Shown here in pieces: positions 56,249 to 64,000 of a stretch of 64,000 nt of DNA. The stretch covers positions 2,927,001-2,991,000 of the forward strand of contig NZ_CP035503.1 of assembly GCF_006970865.1 (NCBI RefSeq), given 5' to 3'. A program made the translations under genes and the position numbers. Each line of letters begins with the position of its first letter. Position 1 is the first letter of the stretch. The stretch is from Rhodoferax sediminis. GTDB taxonomy: Bacteria > Pseudomonadota > Gammaproteobacteria > Burkholderiales > Burkholderiaceae_C. Below the pieces are notes generated by a model. The model was not told where the DNA came from. It worked only from the letters and a program-made list of their open reading frames with translations, and made no database searches.

Positions 56249-57940
56249 CTACATCCTCGCCACGCCAAACTGCATCGGGCGCAGGGTGCGGGCCTCGGCC
56301 TCGGCGCACATGTCCAGGCACTGGCGCAGCACGTCGCGCGTGTCGCGCGGGTCGATCACGCCGTCGTCCAGCAGCAGGCCGCTCGTGGTGGCCACATCGG
56401 CCTGGGCCTCGAACATCTGCACGATGCGCTCAAACTGCGCCCGGGATTTCTCGGGATCGGGCGCCAGGCCTTTGCGCTTCAGGGCCGCGTCATTCACGAT
56501 CTGCATGGTGCGCGCGGCCTGCTCGGCGCCCATGACGGACGTGCGCGCGCTGGGCCAGCTGAACAAAAAGCGCGGCGCATAACCACGCCCGCACATGCCG
56601 TAGTTGCCGGCACCGAAACTGGCGCCGCACTGGATGGTGATCTGCGGCACGGTGGCATTGGTCACGGCCTGGATCATCTTGCTGCCGTGCTTGATCATGC
56701 CGCCCTGCTCGGCGTCCTTGCCGACCATGTAGCCGGTGGTGTTCTGCAGGTAGATGATCGGCTGGCCGCGCTGGCACATCCACTGGATGAAATGCGTGGC
56801 CTTGTTGGCGCCGGCCACGTCGATCGGCCCGTTGTTGCTGATGAAGCCCACCGCGTGGCCCGCCACGCGGGCCTGCACGCACAGCGTTTGCGCGCCGTAC
56901 ATCGGCTTGAATTCGAGCAGGTCCGAGTCATCGACCAGGCGCGCGATGACCTCGCGCATGTCGACCGGCTCGCGGTGGTGCGCAGGCATCAGGGTGAGCA
57001 GCTCATCGGCATCGAAGCGCGGCGGTAAACCTCCCAACCCTGTCATTCCCGCGCGGCCTGCCCTCGACTCCGATCGGGGGGCGGGAATCCAGTCCTCGCC
57101 ATCGCTGGATTCCCGCCTGCGCGGGAATGACGAATCAAGAGATTTCGCAACAACTTCACGCGCTGTTCCCAACGCCTGCCGGTCATCCTCCGCCAGGTAT
57201 TCGCCCAGGCCCGAGAGGGTCGTGTGCATCTCGGCGCCGCCCAACTCTTCCTCGGTCGCCACCTCACCGGTGGCGGCCATGAGCAGCGGCGGCCCCGCCA
57301 GGAAGGCGCGCGAGCGGCCGCGCACCATGATGACCACGTCCGACAGCCCCGGCATGTAGGCGCCGCCCGCCGTGCCCGAACCGTGCTGCACCGTGATCAC
57401 CGGAATGCCCGCGGCGGACAGGCGCGCGAGGTTGCGAAACAGCGCCCCGCCGTGCACGAATCCCTCGACGCGGTAGCGCATCAGGTTCGCGCCCGCACTC
57501 TCCACCAGATGGATGAAGGGCAGCTTGTTTTGCAGAGCGATCTCCTGCACGCGCAGGATCTTGTCCAGGCCCATGGGCTGGATCGCGCCTGCTTCGATAC
57601 CCGAATCACTCGCCACGACCATGCAGCGCACGCCGCTCACGAAGCCGATGCCCGCGAGCACACCGCCGCCCGGCACCGACAGCGCCGGGTCCTTGTGGTC
57701 GTGCAGAAAGCCCGCCAGGGAACACAGCGGCAGCCATGGGCTGCCCGGGTCGAGCAGCAGGGCCACGCGCTCGCGCGGCAGCAACTGGCCGCGCTTGTCG
57801 AACACGGGTTTTGATTTGGCCGAGGCGTGGGCGGCGCGCTCTTCGAGTGCGCGCAGCGCGCCCAGCCGTTCCAGCATGGCGGCGCGGCGCTGCTGCGCGA
57901 CGCTCGACTGCGGGTTCCAGCGCGATTCGAAAGCGCTCAT
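56249..57940 (-). CDS. atuC: Acyl-CoA carboxylase beta (carboxyltransferase) subunit (AtuC-like)
   Basis: A 563-residue carboxyltransferase of the propionyl/methylcrotonyl/geranyl-CoA carboxylase family. Blocks in order: RERVALLLDPGSPWLPL, HLVESAGANL, HGSGTAGGAYMPGLSD, GGAEMHTTLSG in the N-half, and IYLQNTTGYMVG with GASFGAGNYGMCGRGYAP in the C-half. Residues 271-300 are an insertion encoded by a 90-bp palindromic repeat between the two crotonase-like halves. Relatives are about 535 residues long. The substrate (geranyl-CoA rather than methylcrotonyl-CoA) is inferred from AtuA in the operon. The start overlaps the SDR stop (ATGA). Confidence 0.85.
   Translation of the reverse strand: MSAFESRWNPQSSVAQQRRAAMLERLGALRALEERAAHASAKSKPVFDKRGQLLPRERVALLLDPGSPWLPLCSLAGFLHDHKDPALSVPGGGVLAGIGFVSGVRCMVVASDSGIEAGAIQPMGLDKILRVQEIALQNKLPFIHLVESAGANLMRYRVEGFVHGGALFRNLARLSAAGIPVITVQHGSGTAGGAYMPGLSDVVIMVRGRSRAFLAGPPLLMAATGEVATEEELGGAEMHTTLSGLGEYLAEDDRQALGTAREVVAKSLDSSFPRRRESSDGEDWIPAPRSESRAGRAGMTGLGGLPPRFDADELLTLMPAHHREPVDMREVIARLVDDSDLLEFKPMYGAQTLCVQARVAGHAVGFISNNGPIDVAGANKATHFIQWMCQRGQPIIYLQNTTGYMVGKDAEQGGMIKHGSKMIQAVTNATVPQITIQCGASFGAGNYGMCGRGYAPRFLFSWPSARTSVMGAEQAARTMQIVNDAALKRKGLAPDPEKSRAQFERIVQMFEAQADVATTSGLLLDDGVIDPRDTRDVLRQCLDMCAEAEARTLRPMQFGVARM
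57042..57131. repeat. 90-bp palindromic repeat inserted in frame in atuC
   Basis: Perfect 13-bp outer arms GTCATTCCCGCGC/GCGCGGGAATGAC and perfect 12-bp inner arms GGCGGGAATCCA/TGGATTCCCGCC are nested here. The element is exactly 30 codons. It is read as SFPRRRESSDGEDWIPAPRS and on, a peptide that betrays the well-known CATTCCCGC...GCGGGAATG type of dispersed repeat. Confidence 0.9.
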
Positions 57941-58878
57941 GCTTTGCCTCCAACCGCAGCCGCTGCGTGGCTCGATGCGGCGCCTGGCGCCGCAGGCGCA
58001 TCCTGGAACACGCGCGGCACTTCGGCGCGGTGAAAGCCGCCGAATTCGCGGATCGCCGGGCGCTGGCGCGCCTCGCTGTCCGGCAGCGCGAAGGGCCAGC
58101 CCATGCGCACCTGCGGCCGCGCCCCGTCCACGCGCAGCGTGTCCCCGCTGATGAAGCTGGCCGCGGGGCTCAGCAAAAAGACGATGGCTGCCGACACCTC
58201 GGCCTCGTTGCCGAAGCGCCCCAGCGGCACGGTCTTGCGCATCTCGCGCAGCATGGCCGCTGCCTCGGGCGGGTAGTGGTCCATGCCGCTGGAGGCGATG
58301 TAGCCCGGCGCCACCGCGTTCACACGCACGCCGCTGCGCGCCCATTCCAGCGCCGCCGTCTCCGTCAGGCTCACCATGCCGGCGCGCGCGGCGCCGCTGT
58401 GACCCATGCCGGGCATGGAGCCCCAGATGTCGGCCACGATATTCACGATGGCCCCGCCATGCGCGGCCATGGCCTGGCGGTAGCACTCGCGCGCCATCAG
58501 GAAGCCGCCCGTGAGGTTGGTGTTGAGCACCGCCTCCCAGCCCTTGGCCGAGATGGCTTCGAGCGGCGTCATGTACTGCCCGCCCGCGTTGTTGACCAGG
58601 CCGTCGATGCGGCCCTGCGCGGCCACAACGGCTTGCACCAGCGCCACCACGCCATCTTCGCGGCGAATGTCGCAGCGGTGCCAGCTGGCCTGGGCGCCGT
58701 CGCCGGTAATCTCGTCCTGCACGGCCTGCAGTTTGTCGGTGTTGCGCCCGACCAGCACCACGTGGGCGCCCAGGCGCGCCAGCTCGTGCGCCGTGCAGCG
58801 GCCAATGCCCGAGCCGCCGCCCGTGACCACGATGACCTGCCCGGCAAACAGCCCGGGCGCAAAGATGGATTGGTACAT
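57937..58878 (-). CDS. Short-chain dehydrogenase/reductase (AtuB/AtuG-like)
   Basis: A 313-residue SDR with the cofactor motif VTGGGSGIGRCTAHELARLG, LVNNAGGQYMTP and VNAVAPGYIASSG. The usual Tyr-x3-Lys pair is not evident: the corresponding stretch reads GHSGAARAG, as in some enoyl/dienoyl-CoA-type SDRs. The C-terminal 50 residues are Ala-rich and probably disordered. In Pseudomonas the atu cluster holds two SDRs of unclear role. The start overlaps the TetR stop by one base, and the stop overlaps atuC. Confidence 0.82.
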   Translation of the reverse strand: MYQSIFAPGLFAGQVIVVTGGGSGIGRCTAHELARLGAHVVLVGRNTDKLQAVQDEITGDGAQASWHRCDIRREDGVVALVQAVVAAQGRIDGLVNNAGGQYMTPLEAISAKGWEAVLNTNLTGGFLMARECYRQAMAAHGGAIVNIVADIWGSMPGMGHSGAARAGMVSLTETAALEWARSGVRVNAVAPGYIASSGMDHYPPEAAAMLREMRKTVPLGRFGNEAEVSAAIVFLLSPAASFISGDTLRVDGARPQVRMGWPFALPDSEARQRPAIREFGGFHRAEVPRVFQDAPAAPGAASSHAAAAVGGKA

Positions 58879-59606
58879 CAAGCTTCTCCTGTGAACAGCG
58901 CCAGGGCCTGCGCCGTCAACCCATCGAGCGACTGCGAACCCCGCGGCGAAAACCACTGAACCGACCAGTTCAGCGCGCCAAAGATGAACAGCCGTGCGGT
59001 ACGTGGATCGGCCTTGAGGGCGCCGGCCTCGTGCAGCGCCCGCAGCGTGGGCATCCACTGCGCCTCGTAGGCGCCCGTCAGTTCGGAGATGCCCTCGCGC
59101 TGCGCGTCATTGAGCGAGCGCCATTCGTACAGCATCACGGGAATGAAATCGCTGCCGGGGCCGAGCAGCACCTCGAAGTGGTTGCGGATCAGCGCGCGCA
59201 GCCGCTCGCGCGGCGCGGCATCGGCCGGTACGCGATCGAGCGCCGCCTGCTGACTCTGGGCGGCCTGCGCCATGCCCTCCTGCATCACCACATACAAGAG
59301 CGCGTTCTTGCTCTCGAAATGGTAGAAGGGCGAGCCGCCGCGCATGCCGGCCGCGGCCGCGATGTCGCGCGTGCTGGCGGCCGCGAAACCCTTGGTGCGG
59401 AACAGCCGCGCCGCGCCCTCGATGACCAGGCGGCGGCGATTGCCTTCGTCCAGTTCCGAGTCGAGCTTGCGCGGCCGGCCGCGGGGCCGGCCGGGTAGCG
59501 TCGCTGCGGAGCGACGCCCGCGCGGGCCTGGTGGGGGCGAAGGGGAAATACCGGGAGCCGTCGCACCGGCATCGACGGTCGCTGAAGCGGGCGAGGGTTT
59601 TGACAT
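58878..59606 (-). CDS. TetR-family transcriptional regulator (AtuR-like)
   Basis: A 242-residue repressor-type protein. The helix-turn-helix lies in FAAASTRDIAAAAGMRGGSP, followed by FYHFESKNALLYVVM. A 45-residue N-terminal extension rich in Pro/Arg contains an AT-hook-like GRPRGRPRK (residues 39-47). It is the first gene of the operon and is followed without a gap by the SDR, so it is probably autoregulated through the palindrome just upstream. Confidence 0.87.
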   Translation of the reverse strand: MSKPSPASATVDAGATAPGISPSPPPGPRGRRSAATLPGRPRGRPRKLDSELDEGNRRRLVIEGAARLFRTKGFAAASTRDIAAAAGMRGGSPFYHFESKNALLYVVMQEGMAQAAQSQQAALDRVPADAAPRERLRALIRNHFEVLLGPGSDFIPVMLYEWRSLNDAQREGISELTGAYEAQWMPTLRALHEAGALKADPRTARLFIFGALNWSVQWFSPRGSQSLDGLTAQALALFTGEA

Positions 59607-59625
59607 GCCCGCAAAGATAGCAGAG

Positions 59626-59663
59626 ATATTTATTTATAGCAAGCGGTTGCTTTGTATAAATAT
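59626..59663. promoter_or_regulatory. 38-bp palindromic operator candidate for the TetR regulator
   Basis: A symmetric site: ATATTTAT, four bases, AGCAA, GCGG centre, TTGCT, four bases, ATAAATAT. It lies 20-57 bases before the TetR ATG in an AT-rich island and overlaps the likely promoter (TATAAA on the minus strand). Confidence 0.7.
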
Positions 59664-59722
59664 GTACTTCTCCATATGCCACCCGCCTCACCGCCGCGGC
59701 GGGCGGCCACCCCCCTAAATGG

Positions 59723-60547
59723 TCAGGCCGACCAGTTCACCAGGCCGCTCCACGCCGTGGCCAGCACCACCAGGCCAAACGCAATGCGGTACCAGGCAAA
59801 GCCGACGAAGGTGTGGGTCGCGATGTAGCGCAGGAGCCAGCGGATGCACAGCCAGGCGGCGATGAACGACACCACCAGGCCCACCGCGAACAGGGGGATG
59901 TCTGCCACCGACAGCAGCGCGCGCTCCTTGTACAGGCTGTACGCGCCGGCGCCGATCAGCGTCGGGATCGCCAGGTAGAACGAAAACTCCGTGGCCGCCC
60001 TGCGCGACAGGCCCAGCAGCATGCCGCCGATGATGGTGGCGCCGCTGCGGCTGGTGCCGGGAATCATGCCCAGGCACTGCACGAAACCGACCTTGAGGGC
60101 GTCCAGCGCGCTCATGTCGTCGACGCTCTGGATGCGCGGCACGGGTTTGGCAACCTTCTCCACCCACAGGATGATCAGCGCGCCGACGATGAAGGCGCCG
60201 GCCACCACGCCGGGATTGAACAAATGGGCCTTGATGGTCTTGTACGCCAGCAAGCCGATGACGGCGGCCGGCAGAAAGCCGATCAGCACATTCAGCGCAA
60301 AGCGCTGCGCCTGGCGCTGGCTGGGCAGGCCCACCAGGGTCTGCCGGATCTTTTGCCAGTAGTAAATGATCACCGCGAAGATGGCGCCGGTCTGGATCGC
60401 GATGTCGAACACCTTGGCCCTGTCGTCGTCGAAGCCCAAGAGGGTGCCCGTGACGATCAGGTGACCGGTTGACGACACCGGCAAAAACTCCGTCAGGCCT
60501 TCCACCACGCCCATGACGGCGGCCTTCATCAGCAAAACAATATCCAC
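59723..60547 (-). CDS. uppP: Undecaprenyl-diphosphatase UppP (BacA)
   Basis: A 274-residue inner-membrane phosphatase that recycles undecaprenyl diphosphate to the monophosphate carrier for cell-wall synthesis. The active-site motifs are [18 protein letters not shown] near the N-terminus and [15 protein letters not shown] in the second half. Translation starts at a GTG at 60547 with AGGAG five bases upstream; an overlapping ATG is out of frame. About eight hydrophobic helices are present. Confidence 0.95.
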   Translation of the reverse strand: MDIVLLMKAAVMGVVEGLTEFLPVSSTGHLIVTGTLLGFDDDRAKVFDIAIQTGAIFAVIIYYWQKIRQTLVGLPSQRQAQRFALNVLIGFLPAAVIGLLAYKTIKAHLFNPGVVAGAFIVGALIILWVEKVAKPVPRIQSVDDMSALDALKVGFVQCLGMIPGTSRSGATIIGGMLLGLSRRAATEFSFYLAIPTLIGAGAYSLYKERALLSVADIPLFAVGLVVSFIAAWLCIRWLLRYIATHTFVGFAWYRIAFGLVVLATAWSGLVNWSA

Positions 60548-60783
60548 GCATGCTCCTATCAACAGAGCCGCGATTATCGCCGTGCCGTCAGGCCCCCCGG
60601 CGGCGCGCATGGCAGGTGTGGCACGCCTTTCACGCCGGAGCCCTGCATTTCGCGCCGCCGGCGCTGCCATTCGTCGCAAACCGGTGGTGCGCCCGCCCAA
60701 GCCCCGGCACAGTTCACCCCACTGACCGATCACGCCAGCGACGACATGTTTTTCAACTCGCCACCCTCTTGAAGGAGATCACC

Positions 60784-61311
60784 ATGCTTTTCCAAATCAT
60801 CATCCACACCCCGGCCTGGGTCTGGGGCCTGCTGCTGGCGCTCGCTTGGCTCGGCGCCAGTCAACTGTTCACGCGCAGCGTGCCATTGCGCCGCGCCACC
60901 GTACTGCCGCTGGCCATGGTCGCCCTGTCGCTGTATGGCGCGATTTCGGCGTTCGGCGCCGCGCCGCAAGCCGTGCTCGCCTGGCTGGTGGCCGGCGCAT
61001 TGGCCGCGTGGCTGGTACTGCAGCGCCCGCTACCGGCCCGCACACGCTTTGATGCCGCCACGCGCCGCTTCACCGTGCCCGGCAGCGGGGTGCCGCTGGC
61101 GCTCATGATGGGCATCTTCCTGACCAAGTACTTCGTCGGCGTGACGCTGGCCATGCAGCCGGCACTGGCCCACGACGCAGGCTTCACCCTGGCCTTTGGT
61201 ACGCTGTACGGCGCCTTCAGCGGCGTGTTTGCCGCCCGCGGCGCCCGGCTGTGGCGCCTGGCGCTGCAGCACGAGCGCAGCACACTGTCCGCCACGACCC
61301 TCAACGCCTGA
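60784..61311 (+). CDS. Integral membrane protein of unknown function (DUF6622-like)
   Basis: A 175-residue protein with about five hydrophobic helices and the conserved-looking start LFQIIIHTPAWVWGLLLALA and MMGIFLTKYFVGVTLAMQP segment. I recall this as an uncharacterised Burkholderiales family. AAGGAG lies seven bases before the ATG. The 236 bases upstream, shared with uppP, hold no clear site. The stop is 11 bases before the next gene. Confidence 0.7.
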   Translation: MLFQIIIHTPAWVWGLLLALAWLGASQLFTRSVPLRRATVLPLAMVALSLYGAISAFGAAPQAVLAWLVAGALAAWLVLQRPLPARTRFDAATRRFTVPGSGVPLALMMGIFLTKYFVGVTLAMQPALAHDAGFTLAFGTLYGAFSGVFAARGARLWRLALQHERSTLSATTLNA

Positions 61312-61322
61312 GAGGAGACGCC

Positions 61323-62432
61323 ATGAATGCGCTGACCACACTGCGAGACCCGGGCCGCCCATGGCCGAACCGGCTCGCAATGCTCCTGCGGGGCGCCATG
61401 TCACCTGGCCCGGTCGCGCGCTACCTGCTCATCTGCGCCCTGGCGCTGCTGGCGGCGGCCGCCCAGGCCAGCGTCGGGTGGACGCAAATCGCGGGCTCGG
61501 GCAGCGACGGCCCAATCACCGTGTTCTACCCCTCCAGCAGCACGGCCGCGCCCGTCAAGCAGGGCCCGTACACACTCGACGTCGCCGCGCAAGGCCGGCC
61601 AGTACGTGGCAACGGCCGGCTGATCGTGATGTCGCACGGCTCGGGCGGCTCGCCCATCGTCCACAGCGACCTGGCGCGGGGTCTGGTCGAGGCCGGCTTC
61701 GTGGTCGCCCTGCCCGAGCACCGGGGCGATAACTGGCACGACATGTCCATGGTCGGCCCGAAGAGCTGGAAGCTGCGGCCGGTCGAGATCTCGCACGCCA
61801 TCGACGCGGTGCTGCACGACGCGCGCTTTGCGCCGCTGGTGGCGGGGAGCCGCGTGGGCATGTTCGGCATGTCGGCCGGCGGCCACACGGCACTCGTCAT
61901 GGCGGGCGGGCGCTGGTCGCCTTCGCTGCTGCTCAAGCATTGCGAGTCGGACCTGGCGCAGGACTTCCAGAGCTGCGTGGGCCTGGCCAGCGAGTTGCGC
62001 GGCAACCTGTTCGACGGCATCAAGAAAACCGTAGCCCTGGCCGTGATCCGCCACAAGCTGGACGACAACACCTGGTACAGCCACGACGACCCGCGCGTCA
62101 AGGCCGTGGTGGCCGAGGTGCCGTTCGCGGCGGACTTCGACATGCAATCACTAGCTGCGCCGCGCGTGCCGCTGGGCCTGGTGCGTGCGGGCCAGGATCA
62201 TTGGCTGGTGCCGCGCTTTCACATCGACGCGGTGCGCTCGGCCTGCACCTCCTGCGAGATGGTGGCCGACCTGCCGAACGCGGGCCACGGCTCGCTCCTG
62301 TCACCCCAGCCGGTGGGTTTGACGGGCCTGGCGGCCCAGTTGCTAGGCGACCCGCCGGGCTTTGACCGCCGCCAGGTGCCCGCGGCACACGCGCAGATCG
62401 TGCAGTTCTTTCGCCAACACCTGCTGCCGTAA
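61323..62432 (+). CDS. Secreted alpha/beta-hydrolase (dienelactone hydrolase/PAF-acetylhydrolase-like)
   Basis: A 369-residue alpha/beta-hydrolase with an N-terminal hydrophobic signal/anchor (residues about 32-49, LLICALALLAAAAQAS). The oxyanion segment is VMSHGSGGSP, the nucleophile elbow is GMFGMSAGGHTAL, and a C-terminal His is seen in NAGHGSLLSP. Probably periplasmic. The substrate is unknown. GAGGAG precedes the ATG, and it may be co-transcribed with the upstream membrane protein. Confidence 0.78.
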   Translation: MNALTTLRDPGRPWPNRLAMLLRGAMSPGPVARYLLICALALLAAAAQASVGWTQIAGSGSDGPITVFYPSSSTAAPVKQGPYTLDVAAQGRPVRGNGRLIVMSHGSGGSPIVHSDLARGLVEAGFVVALPEHRGDNWHDMSMVGPKSWKLRPVEISHAIDAVLHDARFAPLVAGSRVGMFGMSAGGHTALVMAGGRWSPSLLLKHCESDLAQDFQSCVGLASELRGNLFDGIKKTVALAVIRHKLDDNTWYSHDDPRVKAVVAEVPFAADFDMQSLAAPRVPLGLVRAGQDHWLVPRFHIDAVRSACTSCEMVADLPNAGHGSLLSPQPVGLTGLAAQLLGDPPGFDRRQVPAAHAQIVQFFRQHLLP

Positions 62433-62484
62433 AGGGCTGCCCTAGAATGAGTTTTCCTGCCATGAACACCCCCCCAACACCCCC

Positions 62485-62769
62485 TTGAGCCCCGACGAGA
62501 TCGAGCGGCTTGCCACCCGGCGCGCCAGGGCCAAGCTCGGCTGGTACATGCACGCGGCCGTGTATCTGGTCGTGAATACGTTTTTGTTTCTGATGTCCAC
62601 TTACGGCTTGCGCGAGCGCCACTGGGCCATCTACCCGGCGCTGGGCTGGGGCGTGGGTTTGGCGCTGCACTGGGTCTCTGTGTTCTTGCTCGGCAACGGC
62701 AGCGGCCTGCGCGAGAGCATGGTGCAAAAAGAACGCGAGCGCCTGCAACGCCGGCGCGACGGCTTCTGA
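62485..62769 (+). CDS. 2TM-domain membrane protein
   Basis: A 94-residue protein with the 2TM domain: GWYMHAAVYLVVNTFLFLMS and the second helix IYPALGWGVGLALHWVSVFL, then a charged helix (VQKERERLQRRR). Such domains occur next to or within LytS/LytTR sensor systems. The frame opens at a TTG at 62485. An ATG at 62462 is one base out of frame across a run of seven C residues, so either a TTG start or a C-tract length change is involved. It precedes the histidine kinase by eight bases. Confidence 0.7.
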   Translation: MSPDEIERLATRRARAKLGWYMHAAVYLVVNTFLFLMSTYGLRERHWAIYPALGWGVGLALHWVSVFLLGNGSGLRESMVQKERERLQRRRDGF

Positions 62770-62777
62770 GGCGGCCC

Positions 62778-63905
62778 ATGCAGCTCGCCTCCCCGGGAAC
62801 GCTCGCGGCCCGCCGGATCGACGGCATTGCGCTGCTGCGCCACTACCTGCAGACGCTGGCCTTTTGCCTGGCGATTTCGGCCCTCCAGTATTTCGCCTCG
62901 CCCGACAAGCCGTACGAAGTGCCGCTGGTGTATTCGCTGTGCATCGGCTCGGTCACCTGGGCCCTGATCGATCTGGGCCGCCACCTGTTCAACCCCAACC
63001 CCGAGACGGGCTGGCCCCACGGCTGGGGCGGAATCGCGCTGGCAACGCTCGGCGTTCTGGGCGGTTACTTCATCGGCACCTATGCGGCCGACGCCTGGTT
63101 CGGCTGGTCGTCGTGGCAGCAAAGCGTCGCCCAGCAGCGCGTTTCCTGGCTGATCACGCTGGCGGCCGGCGTGGTCATCAGCTACTACTTCTACACCCAG
63201 GGCAAGAGCCGCCACCTGCAAGGCCGGATGCAGCAGGTCCAGCGCCAGGCCACAGAGGCGCGGCTCAAGCTGCTGGAGACCCAGCTCGAGCCGCACATGC
63301 TGTTCAACACGCTGGCGAACCTGCGCGTGCTGATCGGCAGCGACCCGGCCCGGGCGCAGGCCATGCTCGACCACCTGATCGACTACCTGCGCGCCACGCT
63401 GGGGGCCTCGCGCGCGAGCGAGCACGCGCTGCAGACCGAGTTTGAGCGCCTGCGCGACTACCTGGCGCTGATGGCCGTGCGCATGGGCGCGCGCCTGCAG
63501 TACACGCTGGACCTGCCGCCCGAGCTGGCGAGTCACCCGGTGCCCACACTGCTGCTGCAGCCGCTGGTGGAAAACAGCATCCGCCACGGACTGGAGCCCA
63601 AGGTGGAGGGTGGCAGCGTCAGGGTCAGCGCGCGCCGCGAGGGCGACTGGCTGATGCTGGAAGTGACCGACACCGGCGTCGGTATCCAGCCCGGAATGGA
63701 AGGCCTGCCTGCGGCGCCCACGACAGCCGGCGGCTTTGGCGTGGCCCAGGTGCGCGAGCGCTTGGCCACCGCCTACGGCAACCAATGCACTATTGAATTG
63801 ATAGCTCCAAATGAAGGCGGGACAAGGGCTACACTGCGATTTCCTTACAAAAACCCGGCAACAACCCCAGTGCGCACCGATGCGCTACAAAATTCATCGC
63901 CCTGA
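62778..63905 (+). CDS. Sensor histidine kinase, LytS/AlgZ type
   Basis: A 375-residue membrane kinase. Four or so hydrophobic helices cover residues 20-140 and are followed by a coiled linker and the His_kinase domain with the phospho-acceptor H173 in EPHMLFNTLANL. The ATPase domain shows LLLQPLVENSIRHGLEP and DTGVGI. The last motifs run into a copy of the 54-bp module, which writes the final beta-strand and the start of a 20-residue tail. No response regulator follows within the window. Confidence 0.88.
   Translation: MQLASPGTLAARRIDGIALLRHYLQTLAFCLAISALQYFASPDKPYEVPLVYSLCIGSVTWALIDLGRHLFNPNPETGWPHGWGGIALATLGVLGGYFIGTYAADAWFGWSSWQQSVAQQRVSWLITLAAGVVISYYFYTQGKSRHLQGRMQQVQRQATEARLKLLETQLEPHMLFNTLANLRVLIGSDPARAQAMLDHLIDYLRATLGASRASEHALQTEFERLRDYLALMAVRMGARLQYTLDLPPELASHPVPTLLLQPLVENSIRHGLEPKVEGGSVRVSARREGDWLMLEVTDTGVGIQPGMEGLPAAPTTAGGFGVAQVRERLATAYGNQCTIELIAPNEGGTRATLRFPYKNPATTPVRTDALQNSSP
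63789..63842 (+). repeat. 54-bp dispersed module, copy J (3' end of the histidine kinase gene)
   Basis: ACTA-N10-AGCT-N19-GGGCT-N8-ATTT with exact spacing. CTATTGAA and GGGCTA are identical to the atuF copy, although the codon phase differs. It encodes TIELIAPNEGGTRATLRF. Confidence 0.75.
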
Positions 63906-63935
63906 CGATCGAATTTTCATGAAGAATCTGCTGCC

Positions 63936-64000
63936 ATGGCTGTGCTCATCCTGATCCTGAAAATCTCCGTGCTCGTGGTGCTGGCCGCCTCGCTCGCCGA
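63936..64000 (+). CDS. Start of a membrane protein gene (cut by window edge)
   Basis: The last 65 bases encode MAVLILILKISVLVVLAASL, a hydrophobic helix, and remain open to the edge. No family can be named from 21 residues. It is not the start of a response regulator, which would often follow a LytS-like kinase. Confidence 0.4.
   Translation, partial: MAVLILILKISVLVVLAASLA

Noticed and set aside
59680..59722. CCGCCGCGGCGG palindrome after uppP as its terminator
   Set aside because: No T-run on the minus strand after the stem; simple GC-rich self-complementarity.
62140..62180. CACTAGCTGCGCC... in the secreted hydrolase gene as a module copy
   Set aside because: AGCT to GGGC spacing is 17 rather than 19 and GCTA is missing; the encoded protein region looks native.
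63884..63902. GCTACAAAATTCAT at the very end of the histidine kinase gene as an extra module copy
   Set aside because: It resembles the first 14 bases of the module but lacks AGCT and everything beyond; too short to call.

Overview
The window is GC-rich, densely packed bacterial chromosome. Gene order (pnp-qor-tpiA-secG-tRNA-Leu-nuo), best-remembered protein relatives and codon use point to a betaproteobacterium of the Comamonadaceae (Rhodoferax/Polaromonas/Acidovorax-like). The genus is inferred, not proven.

Layout. 1-10,200 (minus strand): housekeeping run rpsO, pnp, quinone oxidoreductase, tpiA, secG, tRNA-Leu(GAG) and the start of the complex I operon (nuoA-G, nuoG cut by the window edge). 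10,287-15,454: aminotransferase, an orphan branched-chain-amino-acid-type binding protein, small Hsp20, tsaD and dps. 15,489-24,715: nitrate assimilation, with a divergent nitrate transporter and nirB-nirD-nasA-ybiB-cobA. The two arms appear to be driven by facing sigma-54 promoters around an NtrC-like inverted repeat. 24,994-37,965: flavoprotein, rpsU-yqeY, pmbA, darP-mog, cysE, trmJ, pagL, suhB, an FUSC-type membrane protein, and an exported beta-propeller/creatininase-like pair. 38,118-41,409: small exported and membrane proteins, then a decayed arsenic locus (ArsA stub, arsR, truncated arsC, acr3). 41,587-47,424: mutS, the remnant of a large DNA methyltransferase, a toxin-antitoxin pair and an Anbu-type proteasome-like protease translationally coupled to the antitoxin, then a hydrolase. 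47,429-59,606 (minus): a nine-gene acyclic-terpene-utilisation-like (atu) operon led by a TetR regulator: SDR, carboxyltransferase, two acyl-CoA dehydrogenases, biotin carboxylase, acyl-CoA ligase, enoyl-CoA hydratase and AtuA. 59,723-64,000: uppP, a membrane protein, a secreted hydrolase, a 2TM protein and a LytS/AlgZ-like histidine kinase.

The most unusual signal is not a gene. A 54-bp dispersed module with anchors GCTA-N10-AGCT-N19-GGGCT-N8-TTTT recurs about ten times, both between genes and inside coding frames (mutS, trmJ, the biotin carboxylase, ybiB, the BaiN-like flavoprotein, the histidine kinase). In three unrelated proteins it is read in the same phase and yields related peptides. 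Separate palindromic elements of 90, about 90 and 78 bp (all multiples of three) sit in frame in atuC, the biotin carboxylase and the methyltransferase remnant. Together these suggest repeated, frame-preserving colonisation of coding DNA by small repeats.
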